Shown: piece by piece, positions 14,101 through 25,138 of the stretch | How the letters are laid out: each line of letters begins with the position of its first letter | Numbering within the stretch: the stretch's first letter is position 1 | The notes under the pieces: generated by a model | The model's database searches: none | The model's input: the letters and a program-made list of their open reading frames with translations, nothing else | What the model was told of the DNA's origin: nothing | Made by a program: the position numbers and the translations under genes | DNA from: Chromobotia macracanthus | Lineage: Eukaryota; Chordata; Actinopteri; Cypriniformes; Botiidae | Reading direction: 5' to 3' | NCBI GenBank assembly: GCA_036877525.1 | Contig: JAZGTH010000001.1 | Span: forward strand, 9,804,001 to 9,868,000 | DNA: 64,000 nt

Positions 14101-17100
14101 GGAATACACTGCATACACACACAGGATACAACAATCAATGCAAATTAGAACTATGAACATCTGTATACTGACCAAACATTTTGAAGTGTGTGAATTTGAA
14201 AATTGGGATTCTCACACTTCTTGTAATTTTAGGATCAGTAACTCTGCAACTTCTGGTGCCATACATGTCCTAAGAAACTAAAAGATTATATCTGCAGACA
14301 GTCATATGACTTAAAATATTGGTAAATTGTGATGGTAAAATCCTTGCATGTCTGTACTTGTGGTAAATTTGCAAAAGTGTAACAATTTTTTTTGTGTTTT
14401 TTGGTTGTGTAGTGTTATGGTCAGTTGTTTTTAAATTATTATAAAAAGGACTCAAAAACGCAATACATAAATGAATAGGGAAATGGGAAGAGAGAGGTTT
14501 CTATTTCGCATATTTTAAATATTTACATGCATGTTATATTAGCCTGCTCCTGAGATAGCAGAAAGAGAGTGTTTTTAATTATGTTTATTGTTCCAAATAT
14601 GTTGCATTTCGACGGTCTGCTATCTTATAAACATTCCAGAGTTTCTGGATCAGTATAGACAGATGCAAACATGCTCCTATATCCTGTCATAAAATGAATG
14701 GTAATTTTCTAGGCAAGCGCTTTAAATTACCATTGTGTATAAAATGTTGCCTTAACATTACGGAAAGAGAATTCCCTGCATATTTCTTTAATGTTTTAAA
14801 AGTGATTTGGAGCTTGTTTCTCATGCACTCCAGAATGTATGTTTAGGAAAAGCAGCATGGCTGTGGGACTATGTCATTTGTTTGTGTAGGTGTTCATAAC
14901 ATGTTTGTTTTCGTGCAGGTAATTTTAGCTTCAGGCTATTATGCCGCATTTAAGGTTACTTTGTTGGCTAAAGCTTTAGAAGGAGTTTATGATGGAGCCG
15001 TACATATTACAACAGACTATGAGGTATGTGGTCCTGTTCAAAGCATATATGCATAAGGGTATTTATCTTAAATACCCCAATAGCAATCATCAGCTATAAT
15101 CTATAAATTTCTCTTCATCTATCTCTTTTAGATATTGACCATCCCTGTAAAAGCTCTCATAGCAGTAGGAACTTTAAGCTGTTCACCCAGACACATCATT
15201 CTGCCTCCTTCATTCCCGGTAAGTTTGGGAGATGTTCAGTATGTTGTAAATGTGAAATAATCCTGCATTGTCCTTCTCAAAATCCAAAGTTAAATGTTTT
15301 TGCTTTATCACTTTTTAAATTAATGGTTCAAAAGTATCTCCTCACAATGTTTGTTTTGAGAACACAGACATGTTCTATTGTACCTGTAATATGAGCGCAC
15401 GTGATTCATCTCCGCTTCTACCCCCAGTCATTGTTTGAACGCCACTCCCTGTGTCTTGTCACATGCTAGTTTGATCTGTTTTGCAAACCACTGTTATTTT
15501 TTTTAATGTCAAGACAATACAAATTAAATTACAATGAAATTAGATTTCAGATCATTTCAAAGATTCTAAGATTTTGTCAACTTAGGCTGTGTCATTTGCA
15601 TGTAGGGAAAAGTAGTTCACCAGGGGTTCAGCATACAGAGTTCGTTCTCCCAGAAAGTGAGGCTTCAGCAGATTCGATCTCTCACAGAGGATGTCCGGTT
15701 TTACTACAAACGACTTCGCAATAACAAAGTGGAGTTGGAACCCCGACGAAAGTCCAAGGTGCCAGGCCCAATTACAACACTATAACTAATTCCAATAAAT
15801 ACTAATTCCAGACTTCCAGACTACAAATGAAAAATAATTTTACATCAGTTTGAATTGTGTCAATTGGTTTATATCTCTATAATTAATTCAGTATAACCTG
15901 AATGAACTAAAAATATTAAAAGAATATTATATGTTCCTTTTCCAGATAGCAAACATTTATTTTGATGCCAGCTTGCAGTGTGGCGATCACTGTTACGTTG
16001 GGTTACCATTTGTGCTAAAATGTACGTTTTCCTCCAGCCCTTTCTCATACTGAAGTAGTTGTTGTTTTTGCATGATTTTTTTTCTCAATACTCTTTCTTT
16101 GTTTTGGCTTCAGCGGAGTCCAAGCCTCATGGTTTGATTATGCAGGAGGACATGTGGGACGCTGATGTAGATCTACATCAGAGGCTCCTAAAAAGATGGC
16201 GAGAGCTCAAAGAGCAATCAGGCCTTGAGTGAGTCTGCTGTGTTCTGAGCTTTAAACCAGATGTATTTAGATAACTGCACAGTGAATGTATTGTAGCATT
16301 CTGTGACATGATTCTCATGTTTGTGAAGGGTTGAAGCTTTCTTTGAGGTGAATACAGATCTGCAGAAGAACGTGCAAGCCAAAATCTCTGCGCAACTCAC
16401 ATGGCCCTCGCTGGTCAACTCATCACAACAGATCCATTTCCCTCTTACCAACACCAACAGCTCATCGGTATGTGCATATAAATCTCAGTGCAACTCTTTC
16501 ACGATAGCATTACCTTAACAGACTTTCAGATTATACTCTACAACAATTACACATAATCATACCTTCAAACTTAAAGCCTCTGTTTATGTTAAAGATGTTA
16601 TATAAGGACTACACAGGTGTTCGATTTAAGTAGATAAGCTCACATCTTTTGTGGTAGTTTTAGTTGTTATTTAGCATTTTTTAAGGGTTGAGAGGGTGGT
16701 GCTTTGGCTATTGCTCTTGTTATCAGGATACACAATGGCTTCATAATTTATGTTGGAGACAGGACTGTGTATTGAACACAACTTGAAAGTCTTCTCAGCT
16801 GATATTAATCAGAGACCTTATTTTACTAATCAGTCTAAGACCAGCATTACAAAAACCCAGAGAGAAATTCCAGAGGGAACACAAGCCTCAGATGCTGATT
16901 ATTTTTTTATATTTGTTTTTTTACTACAACCTAAACAGCTGTGTAGCCCAAGTAATAGTTCTGTCATTTTGCCTAATTCTCATTGCTCTTCATTATTTAT
17001 CTCAGATACACAGGCAGACATGTTCCGTGATCATAGCTAGTAATGCTGGCGCACAAACATTCATGCAAGTTATAGTGCTTGGCCAAAATTAAATACATTT

Positions 17101-17677
17101 GAGATTAAATACATTTAAAATTGTGTCTTCAAAGGAAGAAGAAGTGATTCTAGAAAACCCAGCTGATGTTCCAGTCTACGTTCAGGTTCTCCCTGTGGCT
17201 CTGTACCCAAATCCCTCGGTGTTTACAGGGAAACTTGCCGACAGGTAGGGCACAATCCGTGAGTTAAACAATGCAGTCTAATTTAATCCTATCCAAGACA
17301 GAGGCCAGTACATGAGAGGATATTTGTTTTCTATTAGTGTGCTTGATATCTTGCTTGACAAACTGCATTTCTAAAATTTAAAACTGCCTGGTGTCTCTCT
17401 TCTCATGTATTTTAAAGATTTCCCTCAGGAAAATTGTCTAACATCAACATTAACACAAATACACTGGAATTCCAGGTCCAGAAAAATCAGGTAAGTAACA
17501 AAAGGCTTAATGTGACCCATAGATACATTTTATGGTTGAGTCAATAAATCTTATCAAATAAAACTTTATTAACTATAAATTTATTTCATGATCCCCACCA
17601 TCAAACAAGTATTGCTGCATAGTAGAAACTGGTTTCATAACCAGTATTTTCATAGTAATGTGATATTCCGTGTCTGT

Positions 17678-17726
<49 letters not shown>

Positions 17727-20700
17727 TGTGTGTGTGTGTCTGTGTGTGTGTGTCTGTGTGTGTGTGTGTGTGTGTCTGTGTGTGTGTCTGTGTGTGTGTC
17801 TGTGTGTGTGTGTGTGTGTGTGTCTGTGTGTGTGTCTGTGTGTGTGTCTGTGTGTGTGTCTGTGTGTGTGTCTGTGTGTGTCTGTGTGTGTCTGTGTGTG
17901 TCTGTGTGTGTCTGTGTGTGTCTGTGTGTGTCAGTCTTTAGTAATGAAGAGTTCCACAGGGTTTACTGAAGGTTTGATTCGGCCTTACGTATACAGCCTG
18001 CTTCTGATGCCTGGGGAGGTGAAGTCCTTCAACGTGAGATTTAGACCCATCAGCAATCACACTGTGTCATCTCTGCTGGTTGTTAGGTGAGCTCGATGTG
18101 CCATTTTATATCAAAATATAGAGACAGTATCTGGTTTAACACTGTCATTTATTTTTGTACAGGAACAACCTGACAGTAGTAGACCTAATCATGGTCCATG
18201 GTCGAGGCACCACAGAGAGTCTGAGGCTGGCTGGGAAAGCACCAGGTGTTGGCAGTTTCCTAAGGTTTAAACTTACTGAATCATTCCTCAAAGACTGTTC
18301 AGATGGTGAGGGTCTTTAAACATTTAGCAAATATTTTGAGCTGTTTTACTTGCTTATACCATGCCTTAGCTTTCTCATTGTGGTAAACTAGCTGGAGATT
18401 TTACCTTTCTGTTTGTTTGATAATCTGTATTTTTTCTCAATTCTGAAAGTCAAAGTCAAGGAGCCAAACTTCACTCTTCGAAAGACATTCAGGTTGGAGA
18501 ACACAGGGCTTCTGCCAATTCACATCCGATCAATGGAAATCAGTGGCAATGCATGTGAGGGCTACGGATTCAAAATTCTTAACTGTGAAGAATTTACACT
18601 CAAACCAAACACTTCAAAAGACCTCATTATACTGTACGTAATAAATGCAAAGCACGTATATATGTTGAGTTATGAGATCTCTTTTAGCAACTGTGGGTTT
18701 GTTTGATGTAGAATATTGAACATTGGATTTATTTGATGTTTTTATGCAGGTTTACACCAGATTTCACATCGTCGCGAGTTGTTCGAGAGCTGAAGTTGGT
18801 GACTGCGGGGGGTTCAGTGTTTGTGTTCATGCTGAATGCCTCATTGCCATATCACATGCTGGCAGTGTGTGCTGAGATCCTTCCCCGCCCCAACTGGGAG
18901 CTAGAGCTCTACATCATCGTCTCATTCATTATGAGGTCTCACAATTCTGATTTTCTTAGCATCTTAATCTGGCTTATTTATGTACACATTTGGTTAGGAT
19001 CTGTTTTGTAAAAATGTAATTTTAAACTTTATTATGTTTGGCTGCAAACACACCCAAATGCCACACATGGGATTGTAAAAAGTTTATCTGTTTGTCCATA
19101 GATGATTAACAGTGTGATTATCTCTTTAGCTCCATGTTCCTGCTGGTCATCGCTACAGCCTATCTAGAGGCCCAGGGAATATGGGAGCCTTTCAAACGAC
19201 GGTTGTCTGTGGAATCCAACTCTCCCATGGAGACTGGAAAACCATTTGATCTCAGGGAAATTGTACGAATTCAAAGTGATGCTAAGTGAGTGGAGTTTGT
19301 AATTTTATTTATCTGATTTTATGCTGCTAAGGTGGTATTTCAATTTTTTCACTATACATTGTCACTATACATCTTGTCACATTCCACATGATTTTTGTGG
19401 ATGGTTTTAAGCAGTGTTTTCAATCTTTTTTGTGGATGGTTTTAAGCAGTGTTTTCAATCTCTTGCAGCTTGAATGATTTTGCAGACTCAAACCAGAATT
19501 TGACAAGAGGAATGTTTGGGTCAAGCAGTGGTGTACGGGCTGGGGGTCGACAAGGTGGTCCACACTCTAATTCCAATGGCAATGGTGTTCTGCCAGAAAA
19601 CAAGGCCAGACCTGGTTCAGGCCGCTCTGGATCTATGCAGTCCTCTTCTACCTATCCTCTCAATAAAGATAGTGGCCAAGGGCTCAGCCAATTGATAAAT
19701 CGAAAGGCCCGAAGTTCCAGGCAGCAGCAGCAGGCGTCTGGCCTCTTAGAGGACCTCCAGACCTCAGGGTCCTCACAGTCCAACAGAGCCCACAGTACAG
19801 ATGATCAGGATTACAACAGACTCCTGGTGGCCATGGACAAAGACCTCGACAGGCCAGAGTCTCCAGCAATTGTGTCTTCAGAAAAAAATTCACAACCATC
19901 TTCACAAAACAAAGGTAATGCAGAGGTTCAGGGAGGTAGATTGTGATGATTCTTTTTTCTTCAATGCTTTTCTCACAAAGATCCTTGTAATTTACTAAAT
20001 GCAGAATGTAACTTTGAGATCTTTACAGTTCTCTTTACATTTTTATTTTGAAGTGCTTGAAACAAAAGGGAAAGTGAAGAATAAAACAAAAGCTCCTAAG
20101 AAGAAAGAGGAAAAGGAGAGGAAAACAAAGGGAAAGACTCAAGGAGAAGATTTAAAAGAACCACTGGCAGATAATGATGACAGCTCCTCTACTACCACTG
20201 AGACCTCAAACCCAGACATGGAGGCCAATATTAAAGAGGCACGTACCTATACACATCACAAATACTAATCGTAATTATAATTATACTAATCATAATTCTT
20301 AAAAGAACAGGTATTAAACATCTCTTATCTGTATTGTAGATGCATTTACATTTATGCATTTAGCAGACACTTTTAACCAAAGCAACTTTTACCTTGACGT
20401 TGTTAGTGCCATGCTCTGCCGGTTTAATTACAATACTGTTTTCATGCACTATTTGACTAAAACATGTTGTTATAATAAACAGGAACCAGTGAAGGCAAAA
20501 AGCAAAACCAATATGGATAGCGGGAAAGAAAGGGAAGAAATGACTTCCTCCCCAACTAAACCAAAAATTAAGAAACAATCAACTACAAAAAAGGAGAACC
20601 AGGTGGAAAAATCCAGGTTTGTTTGGATTTAAATTTATACTAGTGTGTCAGGTCAGTGTCACTAGTGGCACCAAAAGAAATTTTAATCTTTATGTAACAC

Positions 20701-23700
20701 AACTGGGCCACCCATTATTAACATTGGCTCATTCTGTGGCTTGAGTTTAAAGCAGGCTACCTGTACAGTGAAAACCTGTATTTGTGTTTCAGTTTGGTGC
20801 TTCTAGTGGTGTGGAATTAGGTTGCATTAAGTCTTACACCTTAATATACTGGTTCTGAACAAAGAGTGGTTGAATTTTTTTTAATGCAATGCTAATGTTT
20901 AGTCTAAACAGTCTCTACTATTTGTGGCCTGTGCTGGCAAAAATGAGTCACAAATGAGCAAAAATCCTCCCAAAAAAAAAAAATCATGTATGAGATACCT
21001 GAGAATTTTTTTTCATGTATTATTTAAATAAAATAATGATATAGGAAGGTACACCTCTCAGAAAACGTGCAAAGATAATTTTAAATGCTTAAATGCTATT
21101 TGGAGTATAGAGATTGCTAGATGAGGGCTAAATTAAGTCATTTGTTTTAAAACTTCAAATTAGACCAAAATTAAAATTTTTTGCTTGTTTTGCCTGTAGC
21201 TTGTAACTAGCCCATGCACATTCCACTTATTTTGCCAGCATGGATCACATTTCTATGTTTAATGAAGCTTAGTTTCTTTATATCCAACATCTTTATTTTC
21301 TACACAGCTCTCTAGAACTTCCTTACATCACCCCCCTGGAAAAACAGGATAAGCAGCGAAAAACACTGACCAAAAGCCTCAGCAACACAGGAATTCATGG
21401 TGTCTCCAAACCACGGTTTCCGAGCAAACGTTAGTGACTGATTTGAGCTTTCCATTTTGGATTTTAATCTTTTAACTCTAGAAAAAGTTTGTGAACATTT
21501 GGTCTGTCTTTCCAAGTGGTCAGTGGAAGGATGGGGGATGAACGGCCATCTCTGCTTGGAAAGTTTCTGTCTAATGGCTCCATGCAGGAGCTGGGCCATA
21601 GCAGTGGCTCTGAGGGGGAAAAAGAGTCCCCTCCACCAGAATGGGACGTTCCACTCAGCAAAACCGATAATCGTAAGTAGTGAGCCTGGAATTATAACCT
21701 GGACCCAGATCTGAATATATATATATATATACTACTAGCTAGTTGTACAGGATGAAAATAAAGCCTGCTAACTTAATAAGTTAGCAGGCTTTATTTTCAT
21801 CCTGTACAACTAGCTAGTAATCACTTCAGTTTATTAATATGTAGTGTAAATGCACAATGTTGGTTTATAGTTACTTATTGTACATCTGTCTCAGGATCTA
21901 AATATTTGTCTAATTGTTTTAATCAGAAGCAGATAGCCTTCAGCAGATATCTATGCAGACCATGCATGCAGACCAGTTTCTGAAAGGACCCAGTTCGGTC
22001 ATCTCCAGAACCTGTTCCCCACCCCCAACCTCCCCTAGCCTGTTGTCTCGTGGAAGCTACAGCAGCATGCTCCACACCAACAGGTACCTTGGACACCCAG
22101 ATTTAACTTTAAAAATGGCCATATAACAGGAAACCATGGCATTTGAATAATTCCATAAAGCCATTTGGAGGGGGCTTATACAGATAGTTGACAAAATATA
22201 TAGAAGATATATGAGTTCAGTTTGTCTTGTGTATTTTTACAGTGAGGTTAGTTCAAAGAAGCCTCCAGGGAATAAACTCACCAAATCAGCCTCTCTGCCT
22301 GGTCAAAATGGAAATCCAACCTTTGCAGCTGTAGCTGCTGGCTATGACAAAAGTCCTGGTGAGTTCAGCTGTCAGATTGCTGCTGATGGATACACTTTAA
22401 ATGTTGTGGTGCGGGATGCAGTCATTGTGTGCTTTTGTTTGAACAGGTGGCAGCGGCTCAGGTAAGCCTGATGGTCTTGGAAAGGTGACACTGCCTCACA
22501 TGACCTCAGTGGAGAGTGATGGATCTGATAGGTATGTTACTTCAACGAAAACACTCAACCTTCCAAATCTTTTTCTTTCTTTTTTACACACACACCTAAA
22601 TTATGTTATCATGCATTTAATAGCTCTGGATTGTGGAGCCCAATAGACAGCACCAACAGCCCCAGTTTCGGCCCGGTTAATGCTTTTTCTGCTTTTGGAC
22701 CCAACAACCCACTTAACCTCTCCAGGGGTATGCAGCAGCCAATCAAACCAAAACAAAATTTTATACCTATTCATTTTATATACTTATTTTTCAGTTGTCA
22801 GTGCCAATGTGTCCAATATCATGGTTGTTCTTTGTATTAGTTTTCAGAGGTATGACTGTTCCTAAAAGTTCTGAGCCCCAGCAGAGTTGGCCTGATTACA
22901 CTCCAGTGTCACCGTCCATTTGGGATACTGAGACTAGTAATTCCTGGGTTACTAGCACTGGATCCCCAGCAACTCCAACAGCTGTAAGACATCTCACTAC
23001 AATATAATCATGCATGTATGGGAGATCATACTGGTGTAGAGAGCAGGCTGTCAGATTAGCCTGTTTAATCAAAATAGAAGCACTTTTAGTCCCAATGAAA
23101 AACACAACATTTTGAAAAAACATGCATAATAATTTTAAGAAGATATAATGTAAATGGGCTTAATTTGATTGCATGTTGATGAAAGCTGTCTGTGAGTGCA
23201 ATCAAATTAATTAAAAGGTATTTGTCTTTACATCTTGTAAGGGAATGAACTGAAGGGCTTTTTCTGTGATAACTGGCTGGATGGACATTATGTTACTTAT
23301 TACACGGCTACTTGCCGCATGAGTGAATTATTGGACACAAAATGTTGATTTTAAATATCTTATTAGCTCATTAGTTACAAACTTTCCACAAAGAAAAAAA
23401 ATGTTTTCTGTCTGCTTTTGGGCAAGACGCAGTGTTGATTTGTAATTTGTAATTTGGTTTAATCATTTGTAAATATAATCTCATATGCTATTAAGTACAT
23501 ACATTTGTATTTACAAGTAAATTATTTACAAGTAAATTATTTGTAAGATCAAAATGACTTGTAGTTCCAGATAATCCTGTGTTATTCGTTATAGGTGGTT
23601 TATATTGGGCTATAACATATCGTGGCTACTGGCCAGTTAGAATCTGGTATTGCAGTGCACTCATAAAGTGTAACAGAAAAATAGTAAAGTAAAATAGTAA

Positions 23701-24131
23701 AAAAATTGAAAGGACACATTTGCCACAACATGATCTCAGTAGTGCTGTTTATGAGAAACTTTCTGTATAGTTTCTCAGACTGCAGGATTATGTTTGAGAT
23801 TTCCCATCACTGTAGATACCTATGTAGTATTTCTGCTCAGAGTATGACCATCTTTCTCTTCCCTCTATAGTCCATTTTGGGGAATGCACGCAGTCCCTGG
23901 TCCTTCAACAGCTCAATCTGGTCCACTGGCAGTGACTCCACTCTCAATCCCTTCAACCCTCCTACTTCCCCCACTCTCCCTGACTTGGCCAGCCACACTG
24001 CTCCACCCACACCTGTCCCCAACGATATGGGCCGCACCTTCAACCCCTGGAGCATGGGGTGGTCTCCCTCACTAAATCGCTGGAACTCAGAACCCTGGCC
24101 TAACAGCCCTGACAACAACAATGGCATCTGA
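2115..24131 (+). CDS. tmem131: tmem131, transmembrane protein 131 (5' partial, 40 exons)
   Basis: TMEM131 is an ER membrane protein. Known for the family: its lumenal PapD-like region binds procollagen and its cytosolic tail binds TRAPPC8, so it helps secrete collagen. Exons: 2115-2176, 3742-3782, 7822-7890, 9343-9463, 10078-10194, 10294-10416, 10554-10634, 11218-11368, 11451-11507, 11588-11649, 11731-11839, 12332-12440, 12519-12672, 12794-12964, 13472-13582, 13692-13826, 14919-15023, 15132-15218, 15606-15758, 15946-16021, 16114-16228, 16329-16467, 17135-17244, 17418-17490, 17935-18086, 18163-18305, 18450-18633, 18750-18935, 19130-19285, 19469-19914, 20054-20238, 20483-20616, 21308-21429, 21517-21672, 21927-22083, 22243-22358, 22447-22531, 22624-22727, 22841-22983, 23871-24131. 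All phases join, giving 1752 residues plus stop; human TMEM131 is about 1880. It matches TMEM131 rather than TMEM131L along its length, for example RPIRFEPPMLDFHEQ and the tail motif STTTETSNPD. The tail is Ser/Lys-rich and ends in a Trp-rich block. The signal-peptide exon is off the left edge. Exon 20054-20238 uses a GC donor, and exon 17935 follows a TG repeat. Confidence 0.95.
3783..7821 (+). other. large tmem131 intron
   Basis: This is a 4-kb intron between exons 3742-3782 and 7822-7890. I see no coding exon in it; the short open frames at 4968-5412 do not resemble any protein I know. It holds a 29-nt perfect inverted repeat at 7103-7131 and a short direct repeat (TGCGCTGCTGCTT) near 7013-7042. 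The stretch around 7500-7560 loosely resembles a decayed tRNA-type SINE head. Confidence 0.5.
7103..7131. repeat. 29-nt inverted repeat (13-bp arms, 3-nt loop)
   Basis: The arms TGTGTTTGAGTTG and CAACTCAAACACA are perfect reverse complements around the loop TAT. The repeat lies in a tmem131 intron. I see no associated element ends. Confidence 0.85.
7822..10416 (+). other. tmem131: TMEM131 PapD-like N-terminal domain (exons)
   Basis: Exons 7822-7890, 9343-9463, 10078-10194 and 10294-10416 encode the region running from FEPPMLDFHEQPVG through HNPSSEEISL and FLARVVGNVENTLF to VGIPNPYRLRPF. This is the best conserved part of the family and looks like beta-sandwich (PapD/MSP-like) sequence. In human TMEM131 this region contacts procollagen. 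The domain assignment rests on remembered family similarity. Confidence 0.75.
11896..11921. repeat. 26-bp perfect palindrome
   Basis: This stretch is its own reverse complement with no spacer; its centre is GAGTACTC. It sits just inside the tmem131 intron after exon 11731-11839. The flanks are not symmetrical, so it is a short isolated palindrome. Confidence 0.9.
17671..17934 (+). repeat. TG/TCTGTGTGTG microsatellite abutting a splice acceptor
   Basis: About 260 bp of (TG)n is interrupted regularly by TC. Its last third is a near-perfect run of the 10-mer TCTGTGTGTG. The array ends directly in TGTCAG, the acceptor of tmem131 exon 17935-18086, so the usual polypyrimidine tract is replaced by TG repeat. 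Translation of this array yields Cys/Val-rich open frames, which are artefacts. Confidence 0.95.
18908..19170 (+). other. tmem131: TMEM131 single transmembrane helix (split by an intron)
   Basis: The hydrophobic segment LYIIVSFIMSSMFLLVIATAY is encoded by the end of exon 18750-18935 and the start of exon 19130-19285. The intron splits one Ser codon inside the helix. It follows the conserved ALPRPNWEL-type motif (here ILPRPNWELE) and precedes the basic flank FKRRLS, which fits a lumenal N-terminus and a cytosolic tail. Confidence 0.85.
19393..19462. repeat. 35-bp tandem duplication before a tmem131 acceptor
   Basis: Two adjacent copies of about 35 bp, each containing GTGGATGGTTTTAAGCAGTG followed by TTTTCAATC, lie end to end. 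The second copy forms the intron end of exon 19469-19914 and the CTCTTGCAG acceptor follows it. The copies are almost identical, which suggests a recent duplication. Confidence 0.85.
20340..20395 (-). repeat. fish SINE tail fragment (antisense)
   Basis: The motif ATTTAGCAGACACTTTTAAC followed by CAAAGCAACTT is a decayed copy of the tail found at the ends of many teleost SINEs. It lies in the GC-AG intron of tmem131, in reverse orientation and without a tRNA-like head. Confidence 0.6.
21733..21819. repeat. 87-nt perfect palindrome (43-bp arms, 1-nt spacer)
   Basis: A 43-nt left arm (21733-21775) and a 43-nt right arm (21777-21819) are exact reverse complements around one A. The outer ends are TACTAGCTAG and CTAGCTAGTA. 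An (AT)n tract precedes it at about 21715. It fills much of the 254-bp intron between exons 21517-21672 and 21927-22083. There is no loop large enough for a microRNA hairpin. Confidence 0.95.
22984..23870 (+). other. last tmem131 intron
   Basis: This 887-bp intron precedes the final coding exon. It contains a short direct repeat of TTTACAAGTAAATTA at about 23511-23540 and no recognisable gene or element. Confidence 0.6.
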
Positions 24132-24901
24132 GACAGATTTGCCCCATTATGCAACAAAAAATGCAGTGGTTTCTAATAATATTTAATATTTCATTTTCCT
24201 TTGTAAAACAGTACTTTGTACATCAAGATTATTTTAATTATAAAAAGTCCATTGGATAAAAGTCGTAAATTCTAAAGGTAGAAATGTTCAATGGAAATCC
24301 AGTGTTGTTTTTCCAAGTCCCCCTCAAAATTCAGGCCTATTTATTTTGGTGGGATTTCGTAAAAATGCCTTAAGTTAAATTTTACCTGACACAATGAATG
24401 AAAGATTGAAGACATTGGCCTAATGGAATGCTTTTGCCCTTGTAGTGATGTTTTTCTTTACGATTTTAGATTCCCTGTTTTGAGTAATACTGCATTTGTA
24501 TTTCAGGTATATGGCCCAGTATTACTGTATGATTAAAGATGCAGTGTTACTCTATTTAAAATAAGCACTTTGTGTAAAACCCTGCCTATAGAGAGCTATT
24601 AATTTGTTTTTCATTCATTTTAGAGCATTTTCTGACCACAGTTGTTGGTTGATTTAACATTTGGAAACATTAAGTGGTTAGCAAGATGTTTATTATCATG
24701 TTTATTAGGACCATATGGTCTTACCCCTCTCAAAGTTGGTTTGTTTGATTTTATTTATTTTTTTTAATTGACCTCTGCGTAAAGTGGAAAGCTTTATTTT
24801 CTGAAATTGACTTTTAATTTGAGGGAGCTTAAAGAACTTGAAATGTGTTCTGTGCATCATCCATTTGTCACTTAAAGAGAGAGATTGGTTACACTGGTTG
24901 A

Positions 24902-24907
24902 AATAAA
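24902..24907 (+). terminator. poly(A) signal candidate for tmem131
   Basis: AATAAA lies 770 bp after the tmem131 stop codon, on its strand, in AT-rich DNA. It is the first canonical signal downstream. Confidence 0.55.
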
Positions 24908-24933
24908 CATATCGGGCTGGATTATCGACTTGT

Positions 24934-24939
24934 TTTATT
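24934..24939 (-). terminator. poly(A) signal candidate for the nucleoside hydrolase gene
   Basis: AATAAA on the - strand, 200 bp beyond the hydrolase stop codon. It lies about 27 bp from the tmem131 signal on the other strand, so the two transcripts probably end almost on top of each other. Confidence 0.5.
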
Positions 24940-25138
24940 TGTGCCTTAAAAGAACAGTAATTGCAAATGAACAAGGAATGTACATTTGAGTATTTAGGAC
25001 ATACAATTCCAAAATAGTTATGTGCTGAGTGACTGCTGTTAATTGGAAATTGTAATCCTGTAAAACTTGCAAAATGTATAACTAAAGTCTCATAGACCTT
25101 GGTCATACATTTGCCACCTTTTCCTGTGTTGCATTTTT

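Larger units (their letters stand above)
24132..25138. other. convergent 3' UTRs of tmem131 and the nucleoside hydrolase gene
   Basis: The gap between the two stop codons is 1007 bp. It holds an AATAAA for tmem131 (+ strand, 24902-24907) and an AATAAA for the - strand gene (24934-24939 in antisense). Other - strand AATAAA-like signals occur near 24750 and 24790. The short open frame in this gap (24705-25106) has no protein-like features. Confidence 0.6.

Noticed and set aside
17588..18090. Long Cys/Val-rich open frames
   Set aside because: They are translations of the TG repeat; only 17935-18086 is a real tmem131 exon.
20239..20250. Normal GT donor at 20244 (GCAC|GTACCT)
   Set aside because: It adds five bases and puts the next tmem131 exon out of frame; the GC donor keeps the match to human.
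21733..21819. microRNA hairpin
   Set aside because: The arms are joined by one base, leaving no terminal loop, and they pair perfectly over 43 bp.
2115..24131. Gene could be tmem131l rather than tmem131
   Set aside because: The tail motifs (TETSNPD, SKLV, ASLPG-NGNPTFAAV, FNPW) and the length fit TMEM131.
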